The position numbers and the translations under genes were made by a program. From Nitrososphaera sp. (GTDB lineage: Archaea; Thermoproteota; Nitrososphaeria; Nitrososphaerales; Nitrososphaeraceae), in NCBI GenBank assembly GCA_025935445.1, contig JAICVG010000118.1, positions 1-5,235 of the forward strand: a DNA stretch of 5,235 bases, written 5' to 3'. Position 1 is the stretch's first letter, and the number at the start of each line of letters is the position of its first letter. Under the pieces are notes generated by a model that ran no database searches, had not been told where the DNA came from, and saw only the letters and a program-made list of their open reading frames with translations. This document shows, in pieces, positions 1 through 4,894 of this stretch.

Positions 1-200
1 CAGATGAAAAATAGATAGCCCAAATAGCATACTTTGAAGATGGTTTATATTTCTTAGTAACACGGACTGATCAGAAATTGTCTGTATGTTGCCGCCGGTA
101 AATATCCCTAAGAGAAATGATTGGTTTCAGAATTTATATCTGCTTTTTATAACGTAAATCGATCATATGATGCATATGCCTGAGCAGAGAGAGACACGTT
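1..200. other. Gene-free left edge
   Basis: No reading frame on the plus strand survives the first 20 bases. On the minus strand one frame of roughly 40 codons is open to the left edge, but it has no convincing start and no recognisable motif, so I do not call it. The only signal is a TATA-like box before the reading frame at 201, listed separately. A short GA repeat (186-194) lies just ahead of that start; I do not read it as a true ribosome binding site. Confidence 0.5.
144..152 (+). promoter_or_regulatory. TATA-like box upstream of 201
   Basis: The sequence TTTTTATAA is a good match to the archaeal TATA element. With the usual 25-base spacing, transcription would start near 173-176, giving a leader of about 25 bases before the ATG at 201. 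An in-frame TGA at 168-170 limits how far upstream that frame can extend, which fits this promoter. There is no experimental support. Confidence 0.45.
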
Positions 201-299
201 ATGGCTAGGTCAGCTCCGATTCATAGATCCTGTTTATGGTATCTCTTCCCTGTTTTTCTAGGTGTGATTGGCGGGCTGATTGCATACTATATCCTTTGA
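201..299 (+). pseudogene. Small membrane protein cut short by in-frame TGA
   Basis: A 32-codon frame starts at ATG 201 and ends at TGA 297-299. It holds one hydrophobic helix (about residues 12-32) with the core WYLFPVFLGVIGGLIAYYIL. From memory this closely resembles the first helix of a family of small two-helix membrane proteins in ammonia-oxidising archaea. In those proteins the helix is followed by a short charged turn, often with Arg and Asp, and then a second helix. Here the same frame continues after the TGA with DSNSAMASNTLWIGIIL, which would supply that turn and second helix. The TGA may therefore have replaced an Arg codon (CGA or AGA). Alternatively it is a genuine 32-residue protein. 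The family function is unknown to me. A TATA-like box at 144-152 supports transcription. Confidence 0.45.
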
Positions 300-314
300 G
301 ATAGTAATTCGGCA

Positions 315-611
315 ATGGCAAGTAATACGCTTTGGATTGGGATTATTCTAAGTGCAGTCGTAGCCGCAATAGCCATTGCAATTTATTGGATGTATTATAT
401 TGACATTACATCTGCTCGGGAGCGTATATCGACTAGTAGTGTTGTAGATATCGCATACGGTCAGGAGCTTGTAATAGTTCCAACCTTCGCTTTTATGGTC
501 CTGTTTTATCCTTTGCAGCTCATTGTGGTCGTTTATCAATCTCGGGATAGCCTGAGAATAGGTTTCATTCTTCTTACTCAAGTCTATCAACTGTTCCCAA
601 GTTTGATATGA
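315..611 (+). pseudogene. Truncated alpha/beta-hydrolase-like N-terminus, chimeric ORF
   Basis: This is a 98-codon frame in phase with the one starting at 201. Residues 5-27 form a membrane helix. The following stretch, roughly residues 31-49 (SARERISTSSVVDIAYG), resembles from memory the region just after the membrane anchor of thaumarchaeal alpha/beta-fold hydrolases, which then run into a Gly-Pro-Ile-Glu-Tyr segment and an HGxGG oxyanion motif. Neither appears here: the similarity stops near residue 50 (base 464). The remaining 48 residues are strongly hydrophobic because they are the antisense of a hydrophilic reverse-strand frame (see 468-715), so they are probably not a real protein tail. 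A complete family member would be around 300 residues with a catalytic Ser-Asp-His triad; none of that is present. It could instead be the second helix of the small membrane protein at 201, with the TGA as the only lesion. It is unlikely to be a functional hydrolase. Confidence 0.45.
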
Positions 612-715
612 AGCATTAACCTGTTTACCTCTTGGAGTATTAACGTGTTCCTCAAACTCTGTTTTAAACTGACTCGATTAGTCATGGCTGATATCTCTCG
701 ATACATTTGTTTCAT
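468..715 (-). pseudogene. Frameshifted RHH/VapB-like antitoxin remnant
   Basis: Read leftwards, an ATG at 715-713 opens MKQMYREISAMTN and runs into a TGA at 589-587. A different frame, open from 677, gives a much more protein-like sequence containing KQVNASYQTWEQLIDLSKKN followed by ETYSQAIPRLI. That pattern (beta strand, then Trp-x-x-Leu helix, a Lys/Asn-Glu-Thr turn, then an Ile-x-x-Leu-Ile helix) resembles small archaeal ribbon-helix-helix or VapB-like antitoxins, which have the form 'TWExLxxLxKxGETxxxVIxxLI'. One base change in length near 677 would join the two frames into a protein of about 80 residues. The frame stays open past base 468, but there it is the antisense of the hydrolase-like piece, so the true end is lost. 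No partner toxin is visible. A TATA-like box lies upstream at 752-762. Family assignment is from memory and tentative. Confidence 0.4.
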
Positions 716-751
716 TATGTCATCGCTGCTGCTGACGTGCTTTCACTTATA

Positions 752-762
752 GGATATAATTT
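752..762 (-). promoter_or_regulatory. TATA-like box for the minus-strand frame at 715
   Basis: Read on the minus strand the sequence is AAATTATATCC, a reasonable archaeal TATA element. Standard spacing places a start site near 731, some 16 bases before the ATG at 715. Its presence supports the idea that the broken antitoxin-like frame was once a real gene. Confidence 0.35.
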
Positions 763-892
763 CCCCTTTTATGCTTCATCTTGCTCTTTTCTTTTCAGAT
801 ACTAAGAAGCAGTTTAAAATCTCTCAAGAACTTTAGCGCACTACATACACAGAGCAACGATTCCAACTATAGCCAGCTAGTCTTTTTTTGGA

Positions 893-899
893 CAAATGT
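893..899 (+). terminator. Possible T-run terminator (plus strand)
   Basis: This is a run of seven T residues. Archaeal RNA polymerase can stop at T-rich tracts on the non-template strand without a hairpin. It would lie about 280 bases past the end of the 315-611 frame. This is weak evidence, based only on the run. Confidence 0.2.
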
Positions 900-1004
900 C
901 ATTTCCTCTTCTTCATTATCGGCTCATAAGTCATAACCAAGAACAGCCTAATAACAACAAAAGTCGCTTTTAACACAATGGATTTTATTGTTGCTTGCTT
1001 AGTT

Positions 1005-1418
1005 TTACAGTGTGGTCTGTTTTGAGGTATCTTTTCTTTTCTGGTTCGCCTCCCTTAACTTTCTCTGTAATTCCTCATTTTGGTTTTTTAGCTGAGCATT
1101 TCTATCTTCACACTCTCCAAGACTGTCTTCTGTCGCCTTGAGTTTTTGCATTAAATCTTGTGTGTCCTTGACAAGTCCATGTATGCGAGCAGCGTTAATC
1201 AAACTGACTGTATGCTGAATAATATAATCAGACTGAGGTATGCCTGTTGCAGACGTGTTCTTCTCTCTTTGATATGCATCCAACGCAGCTACCAATTTTT
1301 GAGCAAGTGAACCACCTTGGTACGGAATCTCATTTGCTTTAGAATCTATGTAATACTCCTCCGTTTGATTTAGTTTCTTGAGAAAGTTTTCAATGGTGCG
1401 ATATCCGTCTAAATCCAT
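1005..1418 (-). CDS. Coiled-coil protein of unknown function
   Basis: From ATG 1418 this encodes 137 residues, ending in TAA at 1007-1005. A TTG at 1421 is the only other nearby start in frame. The N-terminal 85 residues or so are mixed helical and hydrophilic (LDGYRTIENFLKKL, then GGSLAQKLVAALDAYQ). From about residue 88 to the end it is a heptad-repeat coiled coil, rich in Leu, Gln, Lys and Glu (LMQKLKATEDSL, LKNQNEELQRKLREANQK), ending in a basic tail. There is no signal peptide or membrane helix, so it is probably cytoplasmic and oligomeric. I do not recognise the family. The reading frame stays open upstream to 1460 and encodes NKSTPQVIASL, which reads like real protein. An ATG at 1461 would join it if one A were removed from the run at 1450-1455, giving 151 residues. 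I keep 1418 as the start actually available. The gene is divergent from the one at 1577. Confidence 0.65.
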   Translation of the reverse strand: MDLDGYRTIENFLKKLNQTEEYYIDSKANEIPYQGGSLAQKLVAALDAYQREKNTSATGIPQSDYIIQHTVSLINAARIHGLVKDTQDLMQKLKATEDSLGECEDRNAQLKNQNEELQRKLREANQKRKDTSKQTTL

Positions 1419-1497
1419 CAAGCTAGCTATAACTTGAGGCGTGGATTTATTTTTTGTCCATTACTCAGGTGTGGTGTATTAGTATTTCTTGTAATAC

Positions 1498-1512
1498 GGT
1501 ATTTATGATACC
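1498..1512. promoter_or_regulatory. Palindrome and TATA-like element between divergent genes
   Basis: The sequence is a perfect inverted repeat, GGTAT-TTATG-ATACC, in the 115-base gap between the minus-strand gene (ATG 1461 or 1418) and the plus-strand gene at 1577. The minus-strand reading of its left part, ATAAATA, is TATA-like. It would place a start site near 1480, about 20 bases before ATG 1461. A regulator binding the palindrome would block that promoter. With five-base arms it could arise by chance, so the operator reading is inference. Confidence 0.3.
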
Positions 1513-1576
1513 TCTCACATTCGTATCTTTACCATCAATATTGAGGATTGGGACGGTGGCGGTGGCTGTAAACTAA

Positions 1577-1939
1577 ATGGGTAGGACAATACCTTCATTT
1601 CGAATTGCTCTTGCAATGGAAAAAGAGGATTGGAAACCATTTCGCAATGCTTTGGACAAGTCAGACAGAAAGAAGTTTGATGAAATGTTTGAGCTTCCTA
1701 AATTCTACATTTCAGCTTGCTCTAATTCTGTACAGTATGTAAGGCTGCATCCAACACTGATGTCTATACTGCTTTATCATTACAAGCAGTTGAGGGAATG
1801 CATTTCGGAAGTTGAAAGGATAGAGGTTATAGTCAACAGCAAGAAAAAGTGGCTGACGAAGGAAGAAGGAAAAGAAGAAAAGGAAGAAGTACATGCTACC
1901 TTGGATACTTATTTTATTAAAAACAACGCAAATTTGTAA
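1577..1939 (+). CDS. Conserved thaumarchaeal protein of unknown function
   Basis: This encodes 120 residues starting MGRTIPSFRIALAMEKEDW. An in-frame TAA sits directly before the ATG (1574-1576), so the start is firm. From memory, the opening, the WKPFRNALDKSDRKKFDEMF block and the later ACSN...HPTLMSILLYHYKQL segment match a small family found in Nitrososphaeria, where 'MGRT-P-R-A' and a helical 'MSI--H-YKQLKE' block recur. The function of that family is unknown to me. The predicted structure is mostly helical and soluble, with no signal peptide or metal site. The tail (about residues 85-120) is low-complexity and charged (KKKWLTKEEGKEEKEE) and looks like a variable extension. I see no clear TATA element 25-30 bases upstream; the palindrome at 1498-1512 is too far away for a leaderless transcript. 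Confidence 0.75.
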   Translation: MGRTIPSFRIALAMEKEDWKPFRNALDKSDRKKFDEMFELPKFYISACSNSVQYVRLHPTLMSILLYHYKQLRECISEVERIEVIVNSKKKWLTKEEGKEEKEEVHATLDTYFIKNNANL

Positions 1940-1977
1940 CACCAAGTTAACTTTTACTATGAAAAACCTATGTGCGA

Positions 1978-2004
1978 CAACAACAACAGCAGCAGGAACA
2001 ACAA
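1978..2004 (+). repeat. CAA/CAG trinucleotide tract
   Basis: Nine consecutive triplets read CAA x3, CAG x3, GAA, CAA x2. In that frame they encode six Gln, Glu, two Gln, then Tyr-Pro-Ser-Pro, ending at TAG 2044-2046. Upstream the frame closes at a TGA, leaving only a GTG as a start. It may be the tail of a lost Gln-rich protein or a simple-sequence expansion. Other frames read poly-Thr/Ala or poly-Asn/Ser. Confidence 0.5.
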
Positions 2005-2089
2005 TATCCCTCGCCATTGACACAACAGCTTCAATTTGGCACATAGTGACTTCTTTGTATGCTACTAACACTTCTTTCGGTGCTATGAC

Positions 2090-2188
2090 ATAAGAACACC
2101 TGCAATTAGCGGGTTCAGTGGAATCCAGAACGATATCGGTTCTTTAAAGGTCTTCAAATGGATTCCTATTTTTGGATGATAGTAATAC
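2090..2188 (+). repeat. Diverged direct repeat, copy A
   Basis: Bases 2090-2145 align without gaps to 3709-3764, with 46 of 56 positions identical; the block ends in the shared GATATCGGTTCTTT. Eight of the ten differences are transitions. A weaker match follows after a 14-base insertion in this copy (2170-2188 against 3775-3793, 14 of 19 identical). The copy lies about 120 bases upstream of the sugar dehydrogenase gene. It may be a decayed duplicated gene or a shared regulatory element. Confidence 0.7.
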
Positions 2189-2307
2189 GCCTTAAAGTTT
2201 TTCTAACCTGTTTTGGGATTAGATCTCTTCCACACCTTAACAATCTACAGATGGCATGAACTTAGAAGAACCATTATTAGTAATTTTAGTTACATTAAGC
2301 TTCAAAA

Positions 2308-3657
2308 TTGTCAAGAGGTGTATTTTCAGGATATCTAGCTATTGCTATTATTCTGTTTCTATATTGTTTTTTTCCTATAGCCACCGATTATTTCGATAAT
2401 CGTATTGTTGATAGCACCTCCTCCACCAGTCACTTCGTAATCCCTGCGTTTGGACAACGACAGTTGTCGCTTCCTCAATTAAATGATGAGGCTCTCCGTG
2501 TAGAACCAGTTATAGAAGAAGAAGAATTACCTTTCCCAACAAGTATGGTCTTCGTAGATAACGATACGCTCTTGGTTACTCAGAAGAACGATGGGGATGT
2601 AATCTCCATAATTAATGGCACCGTTAAGAGCCAGCCAGCAATCAGCGTGGAGGTTAACAATGAAGGTTTTAAGGGTCTTCTTGGAATTGCAGCAATGGAA
2701 AAGCCATCATCATCCAGCCATACTAAATTTGTCTTTTTGTACTTTACAGAGTCACTCGGAGGGGATCAGACAAGAAACAGAGTATACAGATATGAATGGA
2801 ATCAAGAAAATCAAGTATTGGTGAATGGTACTATGATTCTGGATCTTCCTGCAGAGCCAGAATCGGTTCATAACGGAGGCAAGCTTGAAGCTGACAGAAA
2901 TGGCAACCTGTACGCAGTTATAGGTGACCTGAGTAGGGACGGTCAATTACAAAATGTCCGCCAGGGTCCTGCTGCTGATGACACATCTGTGATCATTCGT
3001 ATAATACAAAATGGATCTGGTGCTGCAGACAACCCCTTTTCTAAAAGCAGTAATGAAAGGATGCAAAAATACTATGCTTATGGGATACGAAATAGCTTTG
3101 GGCTGGCAATAGATCCCATAAGTGGACTTCTTTGGGATACTGAGAATGGACCAGATTCATATGATGAGATGAATATTGTGCATCCGGGATTCAACAGCGG
3201 ATGGAATCAGATTATGGGACCAATATCTCATTCTAGTATCGAGCAAGAGAATCTAGAGGAAGAGCTTATGATTTTTGATGGTTCAAAATATGCTGACCCT
3301 ATATTTAGCTGGAAAGATCCAGTTGGACTTACAGATCTTGAATTTCTCAATTCAACAGCACTTGGACTTGAATATGCATACAATCTTTTTGTTGGCGACA
3401 TTAACAACGGCAATCTATATTATTTTGAATTAAATGATAGTCGAACAGGCATTAAACTGGATGACAACGATCTGGAAGACTTGACAGATCAAGTAGCTGA
3501 TGATGAGCAACAGCTATCAGAGATTGTATTTGGCAGTGGTTTTGGGGAGGGTATAACTGATATTGAAACAGGACCTGATGGTTTTCTCTATATATTGACT
3601 TTTAATGGCAGTATCTACAGAATATTGCCTGTAACTGATGAGAATCGACAGGACTAG
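2308..3657 (+). CDS. Membrane-anchored PQQ-type sugar dehydrogenase (GSDH family)
   Basis: This encodes 449 residues of a six-bladed beta-propeller related to soluble glucose dehydrogenase and sorbosone dehydrogenase (glucose/sorbosone dehydrogenase family, GSDH). Such enzymes oxidise sugars or other alcohols/aldehydes using pyrroloquinoline quinone, outside the cytoplasm. Residues 8-25 form an N-terminal hydrophobic helix (signal or anchor), followed by a 50-residue linker. Family landmarks in order: GLLGIA (123-128), HNGGK (188-192, containing the His that matches the catalytic base), YGIRNSFGLA (258-267, with the PQQ-contacting Arg), WDTENGP (276-282), FNSGW (295-299), GEGITD (413-418) and a final TGPDGFLYIL strand. 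Length and order are complete, so it should be functional if PQQ is available. The start is TTG 2308: an in-frame TAA at 2296-2298 blocks anything longer, and no ATG precedes the hydrophobic helix. The transcript may be leaderless. Substrate and electron acceptor cannot be told from sequence. Confidence 0.88.
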   Translation: MSRGVFSGYLAIAIILFLYCFFPIATDYFDNRIVDSTSSTSHFVIPAFGQRQLSLPQLNDEALRVEPVIEEEELPFPTSMVFVDNDTLLVTQKNDGDVISIINGTVKSQPAISVEVNNEGFKGLLGIAAMEKPSSSSHTKFVFLYFTESLGGDQTRNRVYRYEWNQENQVLVNGTMILDLPAEPESVHNGGKLEADRNGNLYAVIGDLSRDGQLQNVRQGPAADDTSVIIRIIQNGSGAADNPFSKSSNERMQKYYAYGIRNSFGLAIDPISGLLWDTENGPDSYDEMNIVHPGFNSGWNQIMGPISHSSIEQENLEEELMIFDGSKYADPIFSWKDPVGLTDLEFLNSTALGLEYAYNLFVGDINNGNLYYFELNDSRTGIKLDDNDLEDLTDQVADDEQQLSEIVFGSGFGEGITDIETGPDGFLYILTFNGSIYRILPVTDENRQD

Positions 3658-3872
3658 AAGGGATCATTATAGGAACCGCCTGCGGGATTGATAGAAGGTT
3701 TCGAAACGATAAGAACTGCTATAGTTAGCAGGCTCGGTGGAACCCAGAATGATATCGGTTCTTTTGAAGGATCCTTTTGGTCGTCAGTAGTACTTGTTAG
3801 CTTTAAAGCTTCGCTGTTTATGTCCTTGATATCCAGTTTAGATCAAAGTGATCTGTATCTTGGCATCAACAT
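3654..3872 (-). pseudogene. Broken small protein frame with hydrophobic C-terminus
   Basis: Read leftwards, ATG 3872 opens MLMPRYRSL, meets a TGA at 3845-3843, then continues open for 62 codons to TAG 3656-3654. The part after the TGA reads like natural protein: a hydrophilic segment (SEALKLTSTTDDQKDPSKEP), then a hydrophobic helix (ISFWVPPSLLTIAVLIVS), then NPAGGSYNDPF. There is no ATG, GTG or TTG after the TGA, so ordinary gene callers would miss it. Its stop overlaps the stop of the convergent sugar dehydrogenase gene. The first repeat copy keeps EPISFW-I/V-P and a hydrophobic stretch in the corresponding frame, also interrupted by stops. I do not recognise the family. The opposite strand over 3688-3906 is also open (72 codons from a TTG), but it has no recognisable features and I take it to be the shadow. 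Confidence 0.35.
3709..3793 (+). repeat. Diverged direct repeat, copy B
   Basis: This is the partner of 2090-2188 in the same orientation, offset by 1619 bases, so the pair flanks the sugar dehydrogenase gene. The core is 3709-3764. Copy B lies upstream of the cupredoxin gene, as copy A lies upstream of the sugar dehydrogenase, so both could be leader elements of exported-protein genes. The reverse-strand broken frame at 3654-3872 runs through it. Confidence 0.7.
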
Positions 3873-3982
3873 GGAAAGTACAAGATTTTATTATTTTTCA
3901 TCATAAGAACATAAAGAAAAAGCCCAAAAGAAATAGAGACATCGGTAGCTATCAACTCCTCCAGGTTCCCTCAACGGAATTC

Positions 3983-3988
3983 TTTTAT
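3983..3988 (+). promoter_or_regulatory. TATA-like box setting the start at 4015
   Basis: The hexamer TTTTAT has its centre 29-30 bases before ATG 4015, exactly where a leaderless archaeal transcript would need it. It almost touches the other candidate ATG at 3991, so that codon would lie upstream of the transcript start. This favours 4015. Confidence 0.45.
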
Positions 3989-4014
3989 CCATGGTATTCG
4001 TGCTTGGCACTCAG

Positions 4015-4893
4015 ATGAAGCATTTCAAGAATAACAAAAAGAAGAATAACGCCATAGTAACAACAGCAACCCTTGCTATGTTGGCAACAATCGTAGTAGT
4101 TGTTGCTGGACCTGCTACAATATTAGGAATTATTCGACCAGTAGATGCAGCAATAACAGAAACTACTGGAGGGTCCGTACAACCCTCACCTGAACGAAAA
4201 GTACCTGCTGTTGTATCTGGAGATAACATCTACATAGCTTGGTGGACCAACAACACAGAAAATGGCAATGAAGAAGTAATGTCTAGAGCATCAAATGATG
4301 GTGGTGCTACTTTTGGTGATAAGATGAACTTAAGCAACACACCTGATGCAGATTCTACAAGAGTAGAGATAGCAGCAGAAGGTGCAGATGTAATAGTTAG
4401 CTGGTGGGAGACTAATCAAACAAGTGATACTCCAGTAGCTAGATTAAGTAGTGATGGAGGACAGACGTTCGGTCCCATGCTAAGACTTGCTGCTAATGGT
4501 ACTATAAGTTCTGAAACTACTACTGAAACTGCTACTAACACCACCGATACAACAACTGCAACTACTACTACTAATGATGATGATGGTGGTGATGGTGAGG
4601 CTACTACTGCTACTAGCGTTTCCATAGTCGCAGGCTCTTCAGAGCTGACTGATGATGCATATCAACCAAACCCTATTGAAGTCAGCATCGACGATACAGT
4701 AACATGGACTAACGACGACATAGCGCAACATACAGTAACGTCAGGTGAGGGTGGAGAGCCAGATGGCGAGTTTGACTCTGGTATAATGTCTACAGGTACA
4801 ACATTTGAACACACATTTACAGAAGCAGGCGAGTACCCATACTTCTGTACACTGCATCCAAATATGGTTGGAACGGTAATCGTGATGAGCTAA
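4015..4893 (+). CDS. Secreted Asp-box repeat / plastocyanin-like fusion protein
   Basis: This encodes 292 residues from ATG 4015. An upstream ATG at 3991 would add eight residues, but they spoil the signal peptide, and the TATA-like box supports 4015. Residues 2-11 are Lys/Asn-rich, 13-40 hydrophobic, with likely processing after VDAA near 46. Residues 50-165 carry two Asp-box (BNR/sialidase-type) motifs, SNDGGATF (93-100) and SSDGGQTF (145-152), each after a YIAWW or VSWW strand; this is part of a beta-propeller, not a complete sialidase. Residues about 165-201 are a Thr/Asp/Gly linker. Residues 202-292 are a cupredoxin domain with all four type I copper ligands: His239, Cys278, His281 and Met284 (CTLHPNM). 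It should bind copper outside the membrane and could carry electrons or bind a surface ligand through the Asp-box part. Such fusions are, from memory, common in ammonia-oxidising archaea. Its redox partner is unknown; the neighbouring quinoprotein is only a candidate. Confidence 0.85.
   Translation: MKHFKNNKKKNNAIVTTATLAMLATIVVVVAGPATILGIIRPVDAAITETTGGSVQPSPERKVPAVVSGDNIYIAWWTNNTENGNEEVMSRASNDGGATFGDKMNLSNTPDADSTRVEIAAEGADVIVSWWETNQTSDTPVARLSSDGGQTFGPMLRLAANGTISSETTTETATNTTDTTTATTTTNDDDGGDGEATTATSVSIVAGSSELTDDAYQPNPIEVSIDDTVTWTNDDIAQHTVTSGEGGEPDGEFDSGIMSTGTTFEHTFTEAGEYPYFCTLHPNMVGTVIVMS
4512..4617 (+). repeat. ACT/ACA and GAT triplet-rich linker
   Basis: This in-frame low-complexity segment of the cupredoxin gene is dominated by Thr codons (ACT, ACA, ACC), with a block of Asp/Gly codons (GAT, GGT) near 4573-4596. 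It encodes a flexible, probably O-glycosylated spacer between the Asp-box part and the copper domain. Such triplet runs can change length in frame by slippage. Confidence 0.6.
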
Positions 4894-4894
4894 G

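Larger units (their letters stand above)
716..1004. other. Intergenic stretch, no gene seen
   Basis: No frame on either strand here exceeds a few dozen codons or shows recognisable composition. The stretch holds a TATA-like box on the minus strand near 757 and a seven-T run at 893-899. On the minus strand just past the 1005 gene lies a T-rich segment (complement of 950-966) that could end its transcript. Nothing resembles a tRNA, a C/D-box guide RNA or a mobile-element end. Confidence 0.4.
1940..2307. other. Intergenic stretch with Q-codon tract and repeat copy A
   Basis: I see no convincing gene here. The stretch contains a CAA/CAG-rich tract (1978-2004), the first copy of a diverged direct repeat (2090-2188), and an AT-rich segment just before the sugar dehydrogenase start that may hold its promoter (about 2272-2284, weak match). 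Frames crossing the tract on either strand have low-complexity compositions. Confidence 0.4.

Noticed and set aside
348..590. Minus-strand 80-codon frame taken as a complete gene from TTG 590
   Set aside because: Its right part reads like an antitoxin remnant, but its left part is the antisense of the hydrolase-like piece and has unnatural Cys/Asn-rich composition. I kept only the right part as a remnant.
1712..2071. 119-codon minus-strand frame
   Set aside because: It is antisense to the MGRT-type gene and the CAA/CAG tract. The poly-Phe and poly-Val runs are what antisense of Lys/Glu and Gln/Thr codons produces.
1893..2093. Plus-strand Thr/Ala-rich frame (also readable from ATG 1959)
   Set aside because: Its composition follows from the CAA/CAG tract read in another phase; no promoter or family match is visible, and it overlaps the end of the 1577 gene.
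2256..2400. ATG 2256 frame beginning MNLEEPLLVILVTL ahead of the sugar dehydrogenase
   Set aside because: It is out of phase with the dehydrogenase and becomes Tyr/Ser/Cys-rich once it overlaps that gene. The dehydrogenase already has its own hydrophobic N-terminus from TTG 2308.
3688..3906. Plus-strand 72-codon frame starting at TTG
   Set aside because: It lies over repeat copy B and opposite a more protein-like reverse frame; it has no recognisable domain or promoter at the right distance.
4011..4229. Minus-strand frame within the cupredoxin gene
   Set aside because: It is an antisense shadow of the signal peptide and N-terminal region of a confidently identified gene.
4416..4625. Minus-strand Val/Ser-rich frame
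   Set aside because: It is the antisense of the Thr/Asp triplet linker; its low-complexity Val/Ser composition is an artefact.
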